This document shows positions 1 to 7,194 of a stretch of 20,501 bases of DNA, piece by piece. Origin of the DNA: CAZDVQ01 sp964508975. Its GTDB lineage: Bacteria > Bacteroidota > Bacteroidia > Chitinophagales > Saprospiraceae. Positions within the stretch are counted from its first letter, which is position 1, and the number at the start of each line of letters is the position of its first letter. The notes beneath the pieces are model-generated. The model was not told where the DNA came from and did not search any database. It was given only the letters and a program-made list of their open reading frames with translations. A program made the position numbers and the translations under genes. The stretch is taken from contig CAZDVQ010000073.1 of NCBI GenBank assembly GCA_964508975.1, forward strand, positions 1 to 20,501. The letters are read 5' to 3'.

Positions 1-55
1 ATCATTTCATCATTTCATCATTTCATCATTTCATCATTTCATCATTTCATCATTT
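1..55. repeat. Octamer tandem repeat at the window edge
   Basis: Six perfect copies of ATCATTTC, plus a seventh that lacks its last base, fill the first 55 bases. The array probably continues beyond the left edge. It touches the TAA stop (54-56) of the minus-strand ABC ATPase gene, so on that strand it reads as ATGATGAA units immediately after the stop. On the minus strand every frame meets TGA within the array, so it cannot be coding there. On the plus strand all three frames stay open. An 8-bp unit is prone to slippage, so copy number may vary between strains. Confidence 0.9.
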
Positions 56-794
56 ACGCCTCAAAGACAGTTTTGAGCAAATCGCTTTCTCGCATGGCGT
101 TGCTGGGCAGACATTGATATTGTTGTTCGGGGCCTAGGAGCAGCACACGGTCGGCATAGTCCAGCACCAGGTCAAGTTCATGGCTGCTGATGAGCACGGC
201 CTTGCCGGCTTCATGGGCCAGTTGTTGCAGGGTTTTAAAAACGGCCTTGCGGTATACATAATCTAGGTGCGAGGTAGGCTCATCGGCCATGATGACGGCG
301 GTATCTTGGGCCAGCACCTGGGCCAACATTAGTTTTTGGTATTCGCCATCGCTCAATTGGTTTACGTAGGCTTGTGCTTTGTGTAGCATACCGGTGCGAG
401 CCAAGGCGTTTTCAATCATGGTCTCGTCCTCGGGCTGCGTTTGTCGGCTCAAGAGTTGGTGCGGGTAGCGGGCCAGGGCCACGAGCTCGCGCACCCGCAT
501 GAAGGCAGGCCAAACCCGCTCGGTAGAGAGGTAGGCAACCCGTTTGGCCCTTTGGTTGGGAGGCATGCTAAGGAGGTCTACGCTATCCAGCAGTACATGG
601 CCGCTTAAGGCAGGGGCAAGCCCGAGGATGTTGCGGAGTAGCGTGGTTTTCCCTGCGCCGTTGCGGCCCAAGATGCATAAAAATTCGCCGGCTCGGCAAT
701 CAAAGCTGAGGTCTTTATACAAAACGGCATCGGCTTTACCTGCCGAAGCGGTAAAGCCGATACTAAGTGATTGGATGGAAAGCAAGTGCTGCAA
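54..794 (-). CDS. FecE/FhuC-type ABC transporter ATP-binding protein
   Basis: This 246-residue protein is a stand-alone ABC ATPase of the kind that powers import of iron-siderophore, heme or cobalamin through FecCD/BtuC-type permeases. Visible motifs are Walker A GRNGAGKTT (43-51), a signature LSDGE (147-151) in place of LSGGQ, Walker B IMADEPTSHLD (168-178), and the H-loop histidine in LISSHE (H205). The usual Q-loop glutamine is not seen: the segment reads AYLSTER (about 87-93), which fits the variant I recall from Bacteroidota members of this group. The segment VRELVALARYPH after it is typical of FecE/FhuC. The gene starts 3 bp beyond the yidC stop and is very likely co-transcribed with yidC. 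No permease or binding-protein gene is visible here; it may lie left of the window. The substrate cannot be assigned. Confidence 0.9.
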   Translation of the reverse strand: MQHLLSIQSLSIGFTASAGKADAVLYKDLSFDCRAGEFLCILGRNGAGKTTLLRNILGLAPALSGHVLLDSVDLLSMPPNQRAKRVAYLSTERVWPAFMRVRELVALARYPHQLLSRQTQPEDETMIENALARTGMLHKAQAYVNQLSDGEYQKLMLAQVLAQDTAVIMADEPTSHLDYVYRKAVFKTLQQLAHEAGKAVLISSHELDLVLDYADRVLLLGPEQQYQCLPSNAMRESDLLKTVFEA

Positions 795-797
795 GTC

Positions 798-2708
798 CTA
801 TTTTTTGTTTTTATTCTTTTGCTCTTGCAAAGCCTGTTGTTGTTTCATGGCTTCTTCGAGGCGAGCTTGGAATTTAGATTGTTTTTTAGGCTGTGTCCGG
901 GCCAGTTCCATCTCGGCCAAAACTTTGTCTTCTTTGATGATGACATTTTTGGTCAACATGGTCAAGCCTACGTTAAACACGTTCGAGAACAACATGTAGC
1001 AAGTTAAACCTGCTGCCCAGCTGTTCAACGCGAAGAAGAAGATAACGGGGAACACATATGGCATGTACTTCATCACGGGGTTGCCGTCGGTGAGGCTGCT
1101 GTCCATCATCATCTCGTTGTACTTGGCGTACACCAACATCGATACCACCCAAAGGATGGTAAACAAGCTCAAGTGGCTACCAATAAACGGTAAGCTAAAG
1201 CCAAAGTTAATCACGTTATCAAAGGTTGATAAGTCGTCGGCCCACAAGAAACCTTCCTGGCGGAAGTCAATCGAGGCGGGGAAGAAACGGTACAGGGCAA
1301 TCCAGATAGGCATTTGCAGTACCGCCGGCAAACAACCCGCCAGGGGGTTTACACCACTTTCGCGGAACAACTTCATCTGCTCGGCAGCAAATTTGGTTTG
1401 GTCGTCGCCAAGTTTCGCTTTAAGTTTGGTCAACTCGGGGCGCAATACCGCCATTTTAACCGAGGAGTAAATCATTTTGTACTGCAATGGGTACAACAAC
1501 AATTTTACAATCAGGGTCAACACGATGATGGTCCAACCATAGCTGTGCAAGAAACTGTACAAGAGGTTGAAGAAGGGGCGAACGATATAGCGGTTTATGG
1601 TACCAAAGAAACTCCAACCGTAAGGAATAATTTCTTCGAGACCAACACCCATTGATTTCAAGGTTTTGAACTCGTTAGGGCCGAGGTAAAACTGCATGGC
1701 GAAGCTTTCGTTGGCAGCGTGGCCATATGGCAACACGATGCTAGATTTTAGCTTTTTCAGGTCGCCATCGGTATTGGCCAAGTCAAGTACCTCGGTTTCA
1801 ACGTTGGCCGATTTGAAGGGTTTCTCGCTAGCAATCAAAGATGCGTTGAAGAACTGTTGTGCATTAGATACCCATTTTACAGGCTCTTTCAACTCTTCAG
1901 CATCGCTCTTGCGACAGTTACAGTAGCTAACCTTGCTTTGGTCTTTTTTATAATAAACCGTCGACATGGTTTGCTCGTACGCAGCGTTCTTTTCAACTTG
2001 GTCTAGATAATTTACCCAGAGCAAGCTAAATTGGTCTACGTTTTTGCTGAATACATTTTCAAGGCCGTTCATATTAACCTTGTAATCAACCACATAGCTA
2101 CCGTTTTGCAGTTTATATACCTGCTCGAAATAGCCACCGCCTACGGTAGAGGCACGCATGGTCACGCTACTGGGGGTCACATCAACCGGGGTAAAAAACA
2201 GCTCGTCGGTAGAGAGTTGTCCACCTTCCGCTGATTGAACGGGCAAGACGTAAGCAAAGCGGTTTTTAGGGTCTTCCAACAGGTGCAAGGCTTCTTTGGC
2301 TTGTTTGCCGCTGGTATCCTTGGCGCCATATTGTAGATAATCTTTCACCACCACGTCTTTCACGCAGCCACACTGGGTGTTAAGGCTAAGTTTAATCTTG
2401 TCGTTTTCGATAACTACCTCGCGAGCGGTACCGGTAGCAGCGGGTGCAAACTGGCCGAATTTGCCTGTGGCTAGGGCCATTTTGGTCGAGTCGTTCAGGC
2501 TGCTATCCGCGAGGGCGGGCGCAGGGGTAGATTTAGCTTTGAAAGTCGCCACCTTGTCGAGGCTATCTTGCAGGCGTTCAACCTGTGCGATGCTATCTTT
2601 TTCGTGGCGAGCTTGTTCTAGTTCGGCTTTGCTTGGGCGGGTAAAAATGCTCCACGCAAAAACGAGGCCCGCGATCAATACAAAACCGATAATGGTATTA
2701 CGATCCAT
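798..2708 (-). CDS. yidC: Membrane protein insertase YidC
   Basis: This 636-residue protein is the Gram-negative form of YidC, which inserts and folds inner-membrane proteins alone or with SecYEG. The N-terminus MDRNTIIGFVLIAG is the signal-anchor TM1 (about 4-22). Residues about 85-355 form the large periplasmic beta domain. The conserved insertase core follows: TM2 around 376-408 (GWTIIVLTLIVKLLLYPL), the cytoplasmic hairpin region 409-455, and further TM segments near 455-475, 507-528 and 547-588. The positive residue in the hydrophilic groove, Arg in E. coli and Bacillus, is Lys (K402). The C-terminus is long, Gln/Lys-rich and basic (about 590-636, ending KNKNKK), suited to ribosome contact. 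The ATG is at 2708, just inside a short A/T-rich leader with a TACCTTTG box about 30 bp upstream. The length and architecture are normal for Bacteroidota. Confidence 0.97.
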   Translation of the reverse strand: MDRNTIIGFVLIAGLVFAWSIFTRPSKAELEQARHEKDSIAQVERLQDSLDKVATFKAKSTPAPALADSSLNDSTKMALATGKFGQFAPAATGTAREVVIENDKIKLSLNTQCGCVKDVVVKDYLQYGAKDTSGKQAKEALHLLEDPKNRFAYVLPVQSAEGGQLSTDELFFTPVDVTPSSVTMRASTVGGGYFEQVYKLQNGSYVVDYKVNMNGLENVFSKNVDQFSLLWVNYLDQVEKNAAYEQTMSTVYYKKDQSKVSYCNCRKSDAEELKEPVKWVSNAQQFFNASLIASEKPFKSANVETEVLDLANTDGDLKKLKSSIVLPYGHAANESFAMQFYLGPNEFKTLKSMGVGLEEIIPYGWSFFGTINRYIVRPFFNLLYSFLHSYGWTIIVLTLIVKLLLYPLQYKMIYSSVKMAVLRPELTKLKAKLGDDQTKFAAEQMKLFRESGVNPLAGCLPAVLQMPIWIALYRFFPASIDFRQEGFLWADDLSTFDNVINFGFSLPFIGSHLSLFTILWVVSMLVYAKYNEMMMDSSLTDGNPVMKYMPYVFPVIFFFALNSWAAGLTCYMLFSNVFNVGLTMLTKNVIIKEDKVLAEMELARTQPKKQSKFQARLEEAMKQQQALQEQKNKNKK

Positions 2709-2739
2709 GAATTTTGGTAAATATTAATTAAAAACGCTG

Positions 2740-2747
2740 CAAAGGTA
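2740..2747 (-). promoter_or_regulatory. -7 box for yidC
   Basis: On the minus strand this reads TACCTTTG, a perfect match to the Bacteroidota -7 consensus TAnnTTTG. It lies 31 bp upstream of the yidC ATG, giving a short leader. I found no convincing TTG-type -33 box at the usual 19-21 bp spacing, so the assignment rests on the -7 element and its position. Confidence 0.55.
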
Positions 2748-2828
2748 GCGTATATAGTTGAAATGTATGTGCTAAGCGCATTGTTCATTTTTTCTTTTAG
2801 TACTTAAGTTTATTTCCTACTCCCAACT

Positions 2829-2860
2829 GTTCATCGTTCATTGTTTATCGTTCATAGTTC
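2829..2860. repeat. Degenerate GTTCATnG simple repeat
   Basis: About five irregular 7- to 8-base units related to GTTCATCG sit in a row just before structured repeat A. A similar short run (CATTGTTCATCGTT) occurs at about 14068-14081, just before another structured element. The resemblance to the octamer array at the left edge (TTCATCAT) suggests that simple repeats of this type accompany structured repeats in this genome. Confidence 0.5.
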
Positions 2861-2862
2861 TG

Positions 2863-2987
2863 TTTTGGGCGTTGCGCCGCTGCGCGTCGCCGCTCCTTTC
2901 CGGGGTTCGCTTCGCTCCGTGCTACGCACCAGCGCCGAAGGCGCTGCCCTTCAAGCAGCTAACGCAGGAACGGCTGCGTTGCAGCCG
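2863..2987 (+). repeat. Structured dispersed repeat, type 1 copy A
   Basis: This GC-rich intergenic element begins with a short T run and GGGC and contains successive hairpins. They are GTGC-TAC-GCAC near 2919-2929, AGCGCC-GAA-GGCGCT at 2931-2945, and CGGCTGC-GTT-GCAGCCG at 2971-2987. Between the second and third lies AAGCAGCTAACGC (2953-2965). Copy D (14596-14698) is an inverted near-identical relative: it shares that 13-mer and an almost base-perfect stretch corresponding to 2869-2902. The element sits upstream of the PLD gene and contains no gene. Confidence 0.8.
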
Positions 2988-3036
2988 TATTAGGATTGGG
3001 TTATGCTAGACATACAGTTATTACGAATAAATTATT

Positions 3037-3058
3037 ACCCAAACCGTTCGGTTTAGGT
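3037..3058. promoter_or_regulatory. Imperfect palindrome upstream of the PLD gene
   Basis: A 22-bp dyad with one mismatch is centred on TT: the perfect core is AAACCG-TT-CGGTTT (3041-3054), extended by ACC and GGT arms. It lies about 80 bp before the PLD start and upstream of the proposed -7 box. It could be an operator or a short hairpin; no function can be read directly. Confidence 0.35.
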
Positions 3059-3080
3059 ATAATGTATTAAACATCGGCAC

Positions 3081-3117
3081 TTTGCCTCAAACCTGCGTTA
3101 AAGCCCACATATATTTG
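3081..3117 (+). promoter_or_regulatory. Candidate promoter of the PLD gene
   Basis: TATATTTG at 3110-3117 fits the Bacteroidota -7 consensus TAnnTTTG and lies 20 bp before the ATG. A TTTG at 3081-3084 could be the -33 box, but the 25-bp spacing is longer than the usual 19-21. The -7 assignment is reasonable; the -33 is doubtful. Confidence 0.4.
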
Positions 3118-3137
3118 TATCCTAAACTTAAAAACGG

Positions 3138-4055
3138 ATGCAGCTACTACACCAACCGCTCCAAGCCCAAATCGTTGATGCTATACACTTAGCCAATCAC
3201 AATATACAAATAGCTATTTGTTGGTTTACCCATCCAGGTATTTACACGGCACTGAGCAGGCAACTCGATAATGGAATCAAAGTAGAACTGCTCCTTAACT
3301 ATGACCAGCTGAATTTCAGACCAGATGGATTAGATTTTCATGCATTAGCTACCAAAGGATGCAACACTAAGGCCTTGGTCGATCAAAACCTGATGCACCA
3401 TAAATTCATGCTCATAGACCATACAACGGCATATTATGGTACATTCAACTGGACACATTCTCTTAATTTCGATGCTATACTAAAATCTACAGAGCGTAGT
3501 TTTGTGCAACAGCTCCGAGTAACTTTTGACGACTTGTTCAAGCGGGCTAAACCCTTATTCCAACTAAAGGACCAACAACCTAAAATGGTCACCATTGCTT
3601 CGCTGTATCAATCGTTGCCCTGGGCCTTCAGCGATTTACGGAAAATGGTACTACATAACAAAAAAATATGGCTCTACAAAACAGATTGCAGGGCTTTGTT
3701 TAACTGGTCCTTTTGCATCGAAAACGATTTGCTTGGCCTTCAAGTGGAACATCAGCAAGGCTATAATGCTCGAAATATTCTAAAACAGATTAACCACAAG
3801 CCACAGCTTAAACTAGCTAAAACCCTAGCTGAAAAAATGGAGCGACACGACATTATCGCAGCTTGTTCCAAGGGCCATATTATCGCTATCGGGATTATAA
3901 GCAGCGGTATAGAATATGACTCAAATATGGGTATATATAGAACTTGTTCTTGGAAATCTTTACCCCAAAGCATTGAACTACACACACGTTGTACCAACAT
4001 CCAATTGTGGCGGGGCTCAAATTTTTGGCTCGTTGACCAAGTTGATGCGCTCTAA
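3138..4055 (+). CDS. Single-HKD phospholipase D-like nuclease with EVE/PUA-like C-terminus
   Basis: This 305-residue protein has an N-terminal PLD-family domain (about 1-140) with one complete HKD motif: H87-x-K89-x4-D94, followed by G101 and N104 (GTFNW). One motif per chain is the pattern of Nuc/BfiI-type enzymes, which dimerise to form a metal-independent nuclease site. The region from about 225 to 292 reads like an EVE/PUA-type pocket domain: a HDII strand start (238-241), then IIAIGIISSGIEYD (248-261), then YRTCSWKSLP (267-276). This resembles the GDIV...GiG.V.s.Y.Yd...h.r.V.W pattern I know from modified-base-binding domains of McrB-like proteins. If correct, this is a PLD nuclease coupled to recognition of modified DNA. 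The middle segment (150-225) is unrecognised. There is no signal peptide. The PLD call is firm; the C-terminal call is inference from pattern only. It lies 125 bp before the ATPase gene on the same strand. Confidence 0.8.
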   Translation: MQLLHQPLQAQIVDAIHLANHNIQIAICWFTHPGIYTALSRQLDNGIKVELLLNYDQLNFRPDGLDFHALATKGCNTKALVDQNLMHHKFMLIDHTTAYYGTFNWTHSLNFDAILKSTERSFVQQLRVTFDDLFKRAKPLFQLKDQQPKMVTIASLYQSLPWAFSDLRKMVLHNKKIWLYKTDCRALFNWSFCIENDLLGLQVEHQQGYNARNILKQINHKPQLKLAKTLAEKMERHDIIAACSKGHIIAIGIISSGIEYDSNMGIYRTCSWKSLPQSIELHTRCTNIQLWRGSNFWLVDQVDAL

Positions 4056-4129
4056 AAGCTTTGTGTAGAGACAAAGAGTGCGGGACCTGTGTACTATACA
4101 AAGCGAAAAAATAAATTCAAAGGCTTATA

Positions 4130-4164
4130 TTGACATCTCTATCAGGTTAAATAACCTAACTTTG
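4130..4164 (+). promoter_or_regulatory. Candidate promoter of the ATPase-TPR operon
   Basis: TAACTTTG at 4157-4164 matches TAnnTTTG and lies 16 bp before the ATG of the ATPase gene. TTG at 4130-4132 is a possible -33 box at a longish 24-bp spacing. A separate promoter here would allow the ATPase and TPR genes to be expressed independently of the PLD gene. Confidence 0.45.
4144..4157. promoter_or_regulatory. Perfect dyad inside the ATPase promoter
   Basis: AGGTTA-AA-TAACCT is a perfect 6-2-6 inverted repeat. It occupies the spacer between the proposed -33 and -7 boxes and its last base is the first base of the -7 box. That placement is typical of a repressor operator. No regulator gene is visible nearby. 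Confidence 0.4.
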
Positions 4165-4180
4165 TTTAAAATTTAGCAAA

Positions 4181-5551
4181 ATGACAAAGGCTTATAAACT
4201 AGAAGAAATAGATGCCGCCGTTGATAAATTTCAACCAGTTACGCCAGAGCATGAGTTCTACGTTGATTTTGGCCAAGCACGAGGAGACTTCCAAGCATCT
4301 GAGGTAATGCGCATCCTAAACGTTAACCGGAAGGACGGCCAATACGTTTATACTGCACAGCCCAATAAAAACAACAAAACCTTGCTTTTTATGGCAGGCA
4401 TGCGAGGTTCAGGAAAAACATCCGAATTAGCCAAGTATGCCCGTGAACTCGACTCCGCAGCATGTTTCCTAGTCATTACTTGTAACGTGGACGAAGAATT
4501 GGATATGGACAACGTACAGTATATGGACATCCTCATATACCAGTTGGAAAAACTGTTGTTAAGGGCTCATACCATTAACCTTAGCATAGATGAATCAATC
4601 TTAGAATCAATGCAAAATTGGTTTCAAGAACGTGTAAAAGAAATTAATAAATCGTTGAGCGCCAATAGCTCGCTGGAAATTGAAACAGGTCTTGGGACGG
4701 GCGATACACCGTTTTCTGTTGGTGGTCTTTTGGGTAAATTACTTGGTATAACCACCAAGTTAAAAGCCGAGTTGGGCGGTAGCTATGAACGTGCTGAAAG
4801 CGTTAGGGAAACATTTAGGCGCCGCTTTAGCGATTTTTCGGCTAAGTTCAATGCCTTCATAGAGCAGACAAACCAACAGTTAAGAAAAGAGGGTAAAGCC
4901 CAGGAAATCTTATTCATAATTGATGGGCTTGAAAAAACCATGAGTGCCGAGACTCGACGCAAGATTATAATGGAAGAGTCAAATCGTTTGCGCCAGATAA
5001 AAGTTAATACCATTTTTACCTTGCCAATCGAATTGATGAAAGAAAGGCAGCGTATCCGGCAGTTTGCTGAAATCGTGAGTTTCCCCTTCGTGAAGTTGTA
5101 TGAACGCAACAACAAGCCCATTGAATCAGCCTGTGGGCTTTTCGAGCAGTTCGTATTCAAGCGTATTGACGAAAGTCTATTCGACTCCATTGAAACAGTA
5201 CGCCTGGCCATCCAGTATAGTGGAGGTTCTCCACGGCAGTTGTTGCGCATCATTGAACAAGCAGCTTGGCTAAGATGCGACGAACAAACTCGGCTCAGCA
5301 AGAACAACGTTGAATCGGCCATTGAAAAAATCGGGAACAATTACTCCCAATACCTTGAACCCGAGGAGTGGAACGTTTTACGAAAAATTAAGGCCGACCT
5401 AGATAAAGGCAAGCCCATCGGTTTTGATAGCGTGATGCAGGGCTTACTAGAGAAGGAAATCGTTTTTGAGTACAACGACGGTACTTTCAAGCGGGTGAAT
5501 CCCCTACTTGAAAAGTCAAAGCTATACGCCCATAACGTAATCGAGGCATAA
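4181..5551 (+). CDS. P-loop ATPase, AAA/STAND-like, with C-terminal winged helix
   Basis: This 456-residue protein has the block YVDFGQARGD (27-36), then Walker A GMRGSGKT (73-80) followed by SELAKYARELD, then CNVDEELDMDNVQYMDIL (101-118). I recognise this order from a family of bacterial ATP-binding proteins (YVDF..RG, GhrGsGKSTEL, DvdedLdl.DvdytDIL) common in cyanobacteria and Bacteroidota. Walker B is ILFIIDGLEK (243-252) with D248 and E251. SGGSPRQLLRIIEQA (347-361) resembles the sensor-2/GxP region of Cdc6- and STAND-type ATPases, with R352. Residues about 390-450 look like a winged helix ending in VNPLLEKSKLY. A Gly-rich hydrophobic insert lies at about 170-200. There is no signal peptide, so it is cytosolic. 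Its stop overlaps the next start (TAATG), implying translational coupling with the TPR protein. Likely role: an NTP-dependent switch or signalling core of a conflict system (inferred). Confidence 0.75.
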   Translation: MTKAYKLEEIDAAVDKFQPVTPEHEFYVDFGQARGDFQASEVMRILNVNRKDGQYVYTAQPNKNNKTLLFMAGMRGSGKTSELAKYARELDSAACFLVITCNVDEELDMDNVQYMDILIYQLEKLLLRAHTINLSIDESILESMQNWFQERVKEINKSLSANSSLEIETGLGTGDTPFSVGGLLGKLLGITTKLKAELGGSYERAESVRETFRRRFSDFSAKFNAFIEQTNQQLRKEGKAQEILFIIDGLEKTMSAETRRKIIMEESNRLRQIKVNTIFTLPIELMKERQRIRQFAEIVSFPFVKLYERNNKPIESACGLFEQFVFKRIDESLFDSIETVRLAIQYSGGSPRQLLRIIEQAAWLRCDEQTRLSKNNVESAIEKIGNNYSQYLEPEEWNVLRKIKADLDKGKPIGFDSVMQGLLEKEIVFEYNDGTFKRVNPLLEKSKLYAHNVIEA

Positions 5552-7176
5552 TGGATAAACACTTCAAATCTTCATTTGAAGAGGAACTTCGTACCCTGGC
5601 CAACGCACTTAAAGCCGAGGTTTTTAGGTTTATCGTTATTGGCCATAATCACCGTAGCCTTTATATAGACCTATCGGAATGGGTAAAAGAAAAATTTCCC
5701 GAACGCAAGGTGCTTGACTTGACATTTTCAGGTAAAAGTTACCGCGACATTTCGGATAGCTTCCGAGATTTTGATAAAGGCATTGTAATTATACCAGATT
5801 TTGATTGGCTTTTCCAAGCCGAGAACAACGCAGTATGCACTGCATTCAACCAACGCCGAGACTTTTTTACACACCGAAACATTGCCTTGTTGTGTTTTAT
5901 ACAACCGGGTAGTTTTATCAGCCTAGCTAAGAAATTACCCGATTGGTGGTCAGGCCGTTCTTTGGAGTTGAGCTTTAGCCGTGCCTATAACCAAGAAGAA
6001 CTCACATTCATCCCAATTACAACCGAAAGTTCTTCCCTTGGCGGGCAAACCCTTCAAGAAAAAGAAGCCGAAATAGAGCTACTCCGCCAACAATTAGCCC
6101 TAGCCGAGCCAGATAATATTACGCTTTTAATAAATCTCAATGGGCAAATAGCTAATATTTATTACCAACTCGCTCGCTATGATGAAGCTTTAAGTTTCTG
6201 GCATACTGCGCTAGATTTGGCAAGAAGTAATCACCATAGGCAGGATGAAGGAATTACACTTAACAACCTGGGAAGCATTTACTATTCCCTTAGCCTATAC
6301 AACAAGGCTTTGGAATACTTCAAACAAAGCCTAGAAATAGCTAAAGAAGTCAACGACTCAAAAATGATGGGAAATTCCCTGAATAACCTTGGTTTAGTTT
6401 ACTCTACAAAAGGAGAATATGATGAGGCTCTTTATTATTTCCAACAAAGCCTTGAAAGTTGCCGAAAGGATGAAGCATGTCAAGGAGAAGAAATCACATT
6501 GAACAATATTGCTCAAATCTATCAGGCTAGAGGTGAATACCATACAGCGTTATCATTTTTAGAGCAAAGTCTAAAGATTAACCAAACAACAGGAAACAAG
6601 CAAGGCATAGGTAGTACTTTAAATAATTTAGCAACAGTTTTAAAGGCTATGGGTGACTACAATAAAGCGCTCGAATACTTACAGCAAAGTCTAAATATTA
6701 GAGAAGATATAGGTGATAAATTGGGGGCAGGTAGAACATTAAACAATATAGGTAGCATTTACTATAAAGCAAAAGGAGAACCTATAAAGGCATTGCATCA
6801 TCTTGAAGAGGCTTTAAAAATACAAAAAGCAATAGGAGACTTATATGGTGAAGGAATAACCTTGAATAATTTATCCGGTTTAGCCTTTTCTAATGGGGAC
6901 TATAAGCAATCATTAGATTATTTACAGCAAAGCCTGAAAATCAGACAGGATATTGGGGATAATAATGGGCTCGCTATTGCATTAACTAATATGGCCATTT
7001 TGTATGTTGAGTTAAACCAAGTAGAACTCGCAATTCCTTGGCTACTACAGGCTCAACAAATTTTCAATCAAATTGGCTCAACAAATACACAACGGGTAGA
7101 AAATGTAATTTATCTAATCATCCAGCAAATTGGGCAGGCTCGTTTTGATGAACTAGCAAAAGGAACGAAAAGCTAA
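5551..7176 (+). CDS. Degenerate-ATPase-like domain plus eight TPRs, partner of the ATPase
   Basis: This 541-residue protein starts on the last base of the ATPase stop codon. Residues 1-about 150 look like an ATPase fold without a working P-loop: FRFIVIGHNHR (25-35) sits where a Walker A strand would be, GIVIIPDFDW (77-86) where Walker B would be, and NIALLCFIQPGS (110-121) where sensor 1 would be. The stretch LPDWWSGRSLELSF (129-142) matches an APDFWSWRS motif I recall at the same place in bacterial TPR proteins found beside such ATPases. A short Glu/Leu-rich helix (about 168-186) leads into eight 40-residue TPRs (about 188-510) of the kinesin-light-chain type with recurring TLNNL and QQSLKI blocks. 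The array probably senses or docks a ligand or partner, with the ATPase next door as the switch. Codons are noticeably AT-rich compared with flanking genes, which is compatible with transfer. Confidence 0.75.
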   Translation: MDKHFKSSFEEELRTLANALKAEVFRFIVIGHNHRSLYIDLSEWVKEKFPERKVLDLTFSGKSYRDISDSFRDFDKGIVIIPDFDWLFQAENNAVCTAFNQRRDFFTHRNIALLCFIQPGSFISLAKKLPDWWSGRSLELSFSRAYNQEELTFIPITTESSSLGGQTLQEKEAEIELLRQQLALAEPDNITLLINLNGQIANIYYQLARYDEALSFWHTALDLARSNHHRQDEGITLNNLGSIYYSLSLYNKALEYFKQSLEIAKEVNDSKMMGNSLNNLGLVYSTKGEYDEALYYFQQSLESCRKDEACQGEEITLNNIAQIYQARGEYHTALSFLEQSLKINQTTGNKQGIGSTLNNLATVLKAMGDYNKALEYLQQSLNIREDIGDKLGAGRTLNNIGSIYYKAKGEPIKALHHLEEALKIQKAIGDLYGEGITLNNLSGLAFSNGDYKQSLDYLQQSLKIRQDIGDNNGLAIALTNMAILYVELNQVELAIPWLLQAQQIFNQIGSTNTQRVENVIYLIIQQIGQARFDELAKGTKS

Positions 7177-7194
7177 AGCAATATTTACCATCCA

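Larger units (their letters stand above)
2709..3137. other. Intergenic region between divergent yidC and the PLD gene
   Basis: This 429-bp tract has no credible gene. It holds the yidC promoter box near 2740, a run of TTCAT-type simple repeats at 2829-2860, structured repeat copy A at 2863-2987, a palindrome at 3037-3058, and a candidate promoter for the PLD gene near 3081-3117. It marks the boundary between the minus-strand housekeeping genes and the plus-strand nuclease-ATPase-TPR block. Confidence 0.7.

Noticed and set aside
1..55. CRISPR-like array at the left edge
   Set aside because: The units are contiguous octamers without spacers.
544..2727. Plus-strand open frames opposite the ABC ATPase and yidC genes
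   Set aside because: They are shadows of well-supported minus-strand genes and their translations resemble no family.
4059..4076. CTTTGT-GTAGAG-ACAAAG hairpin after the PLD gene as a terminator
   Set aside because: The stem is only 6 bp and no T tract follows, so termination cannot be claimed.
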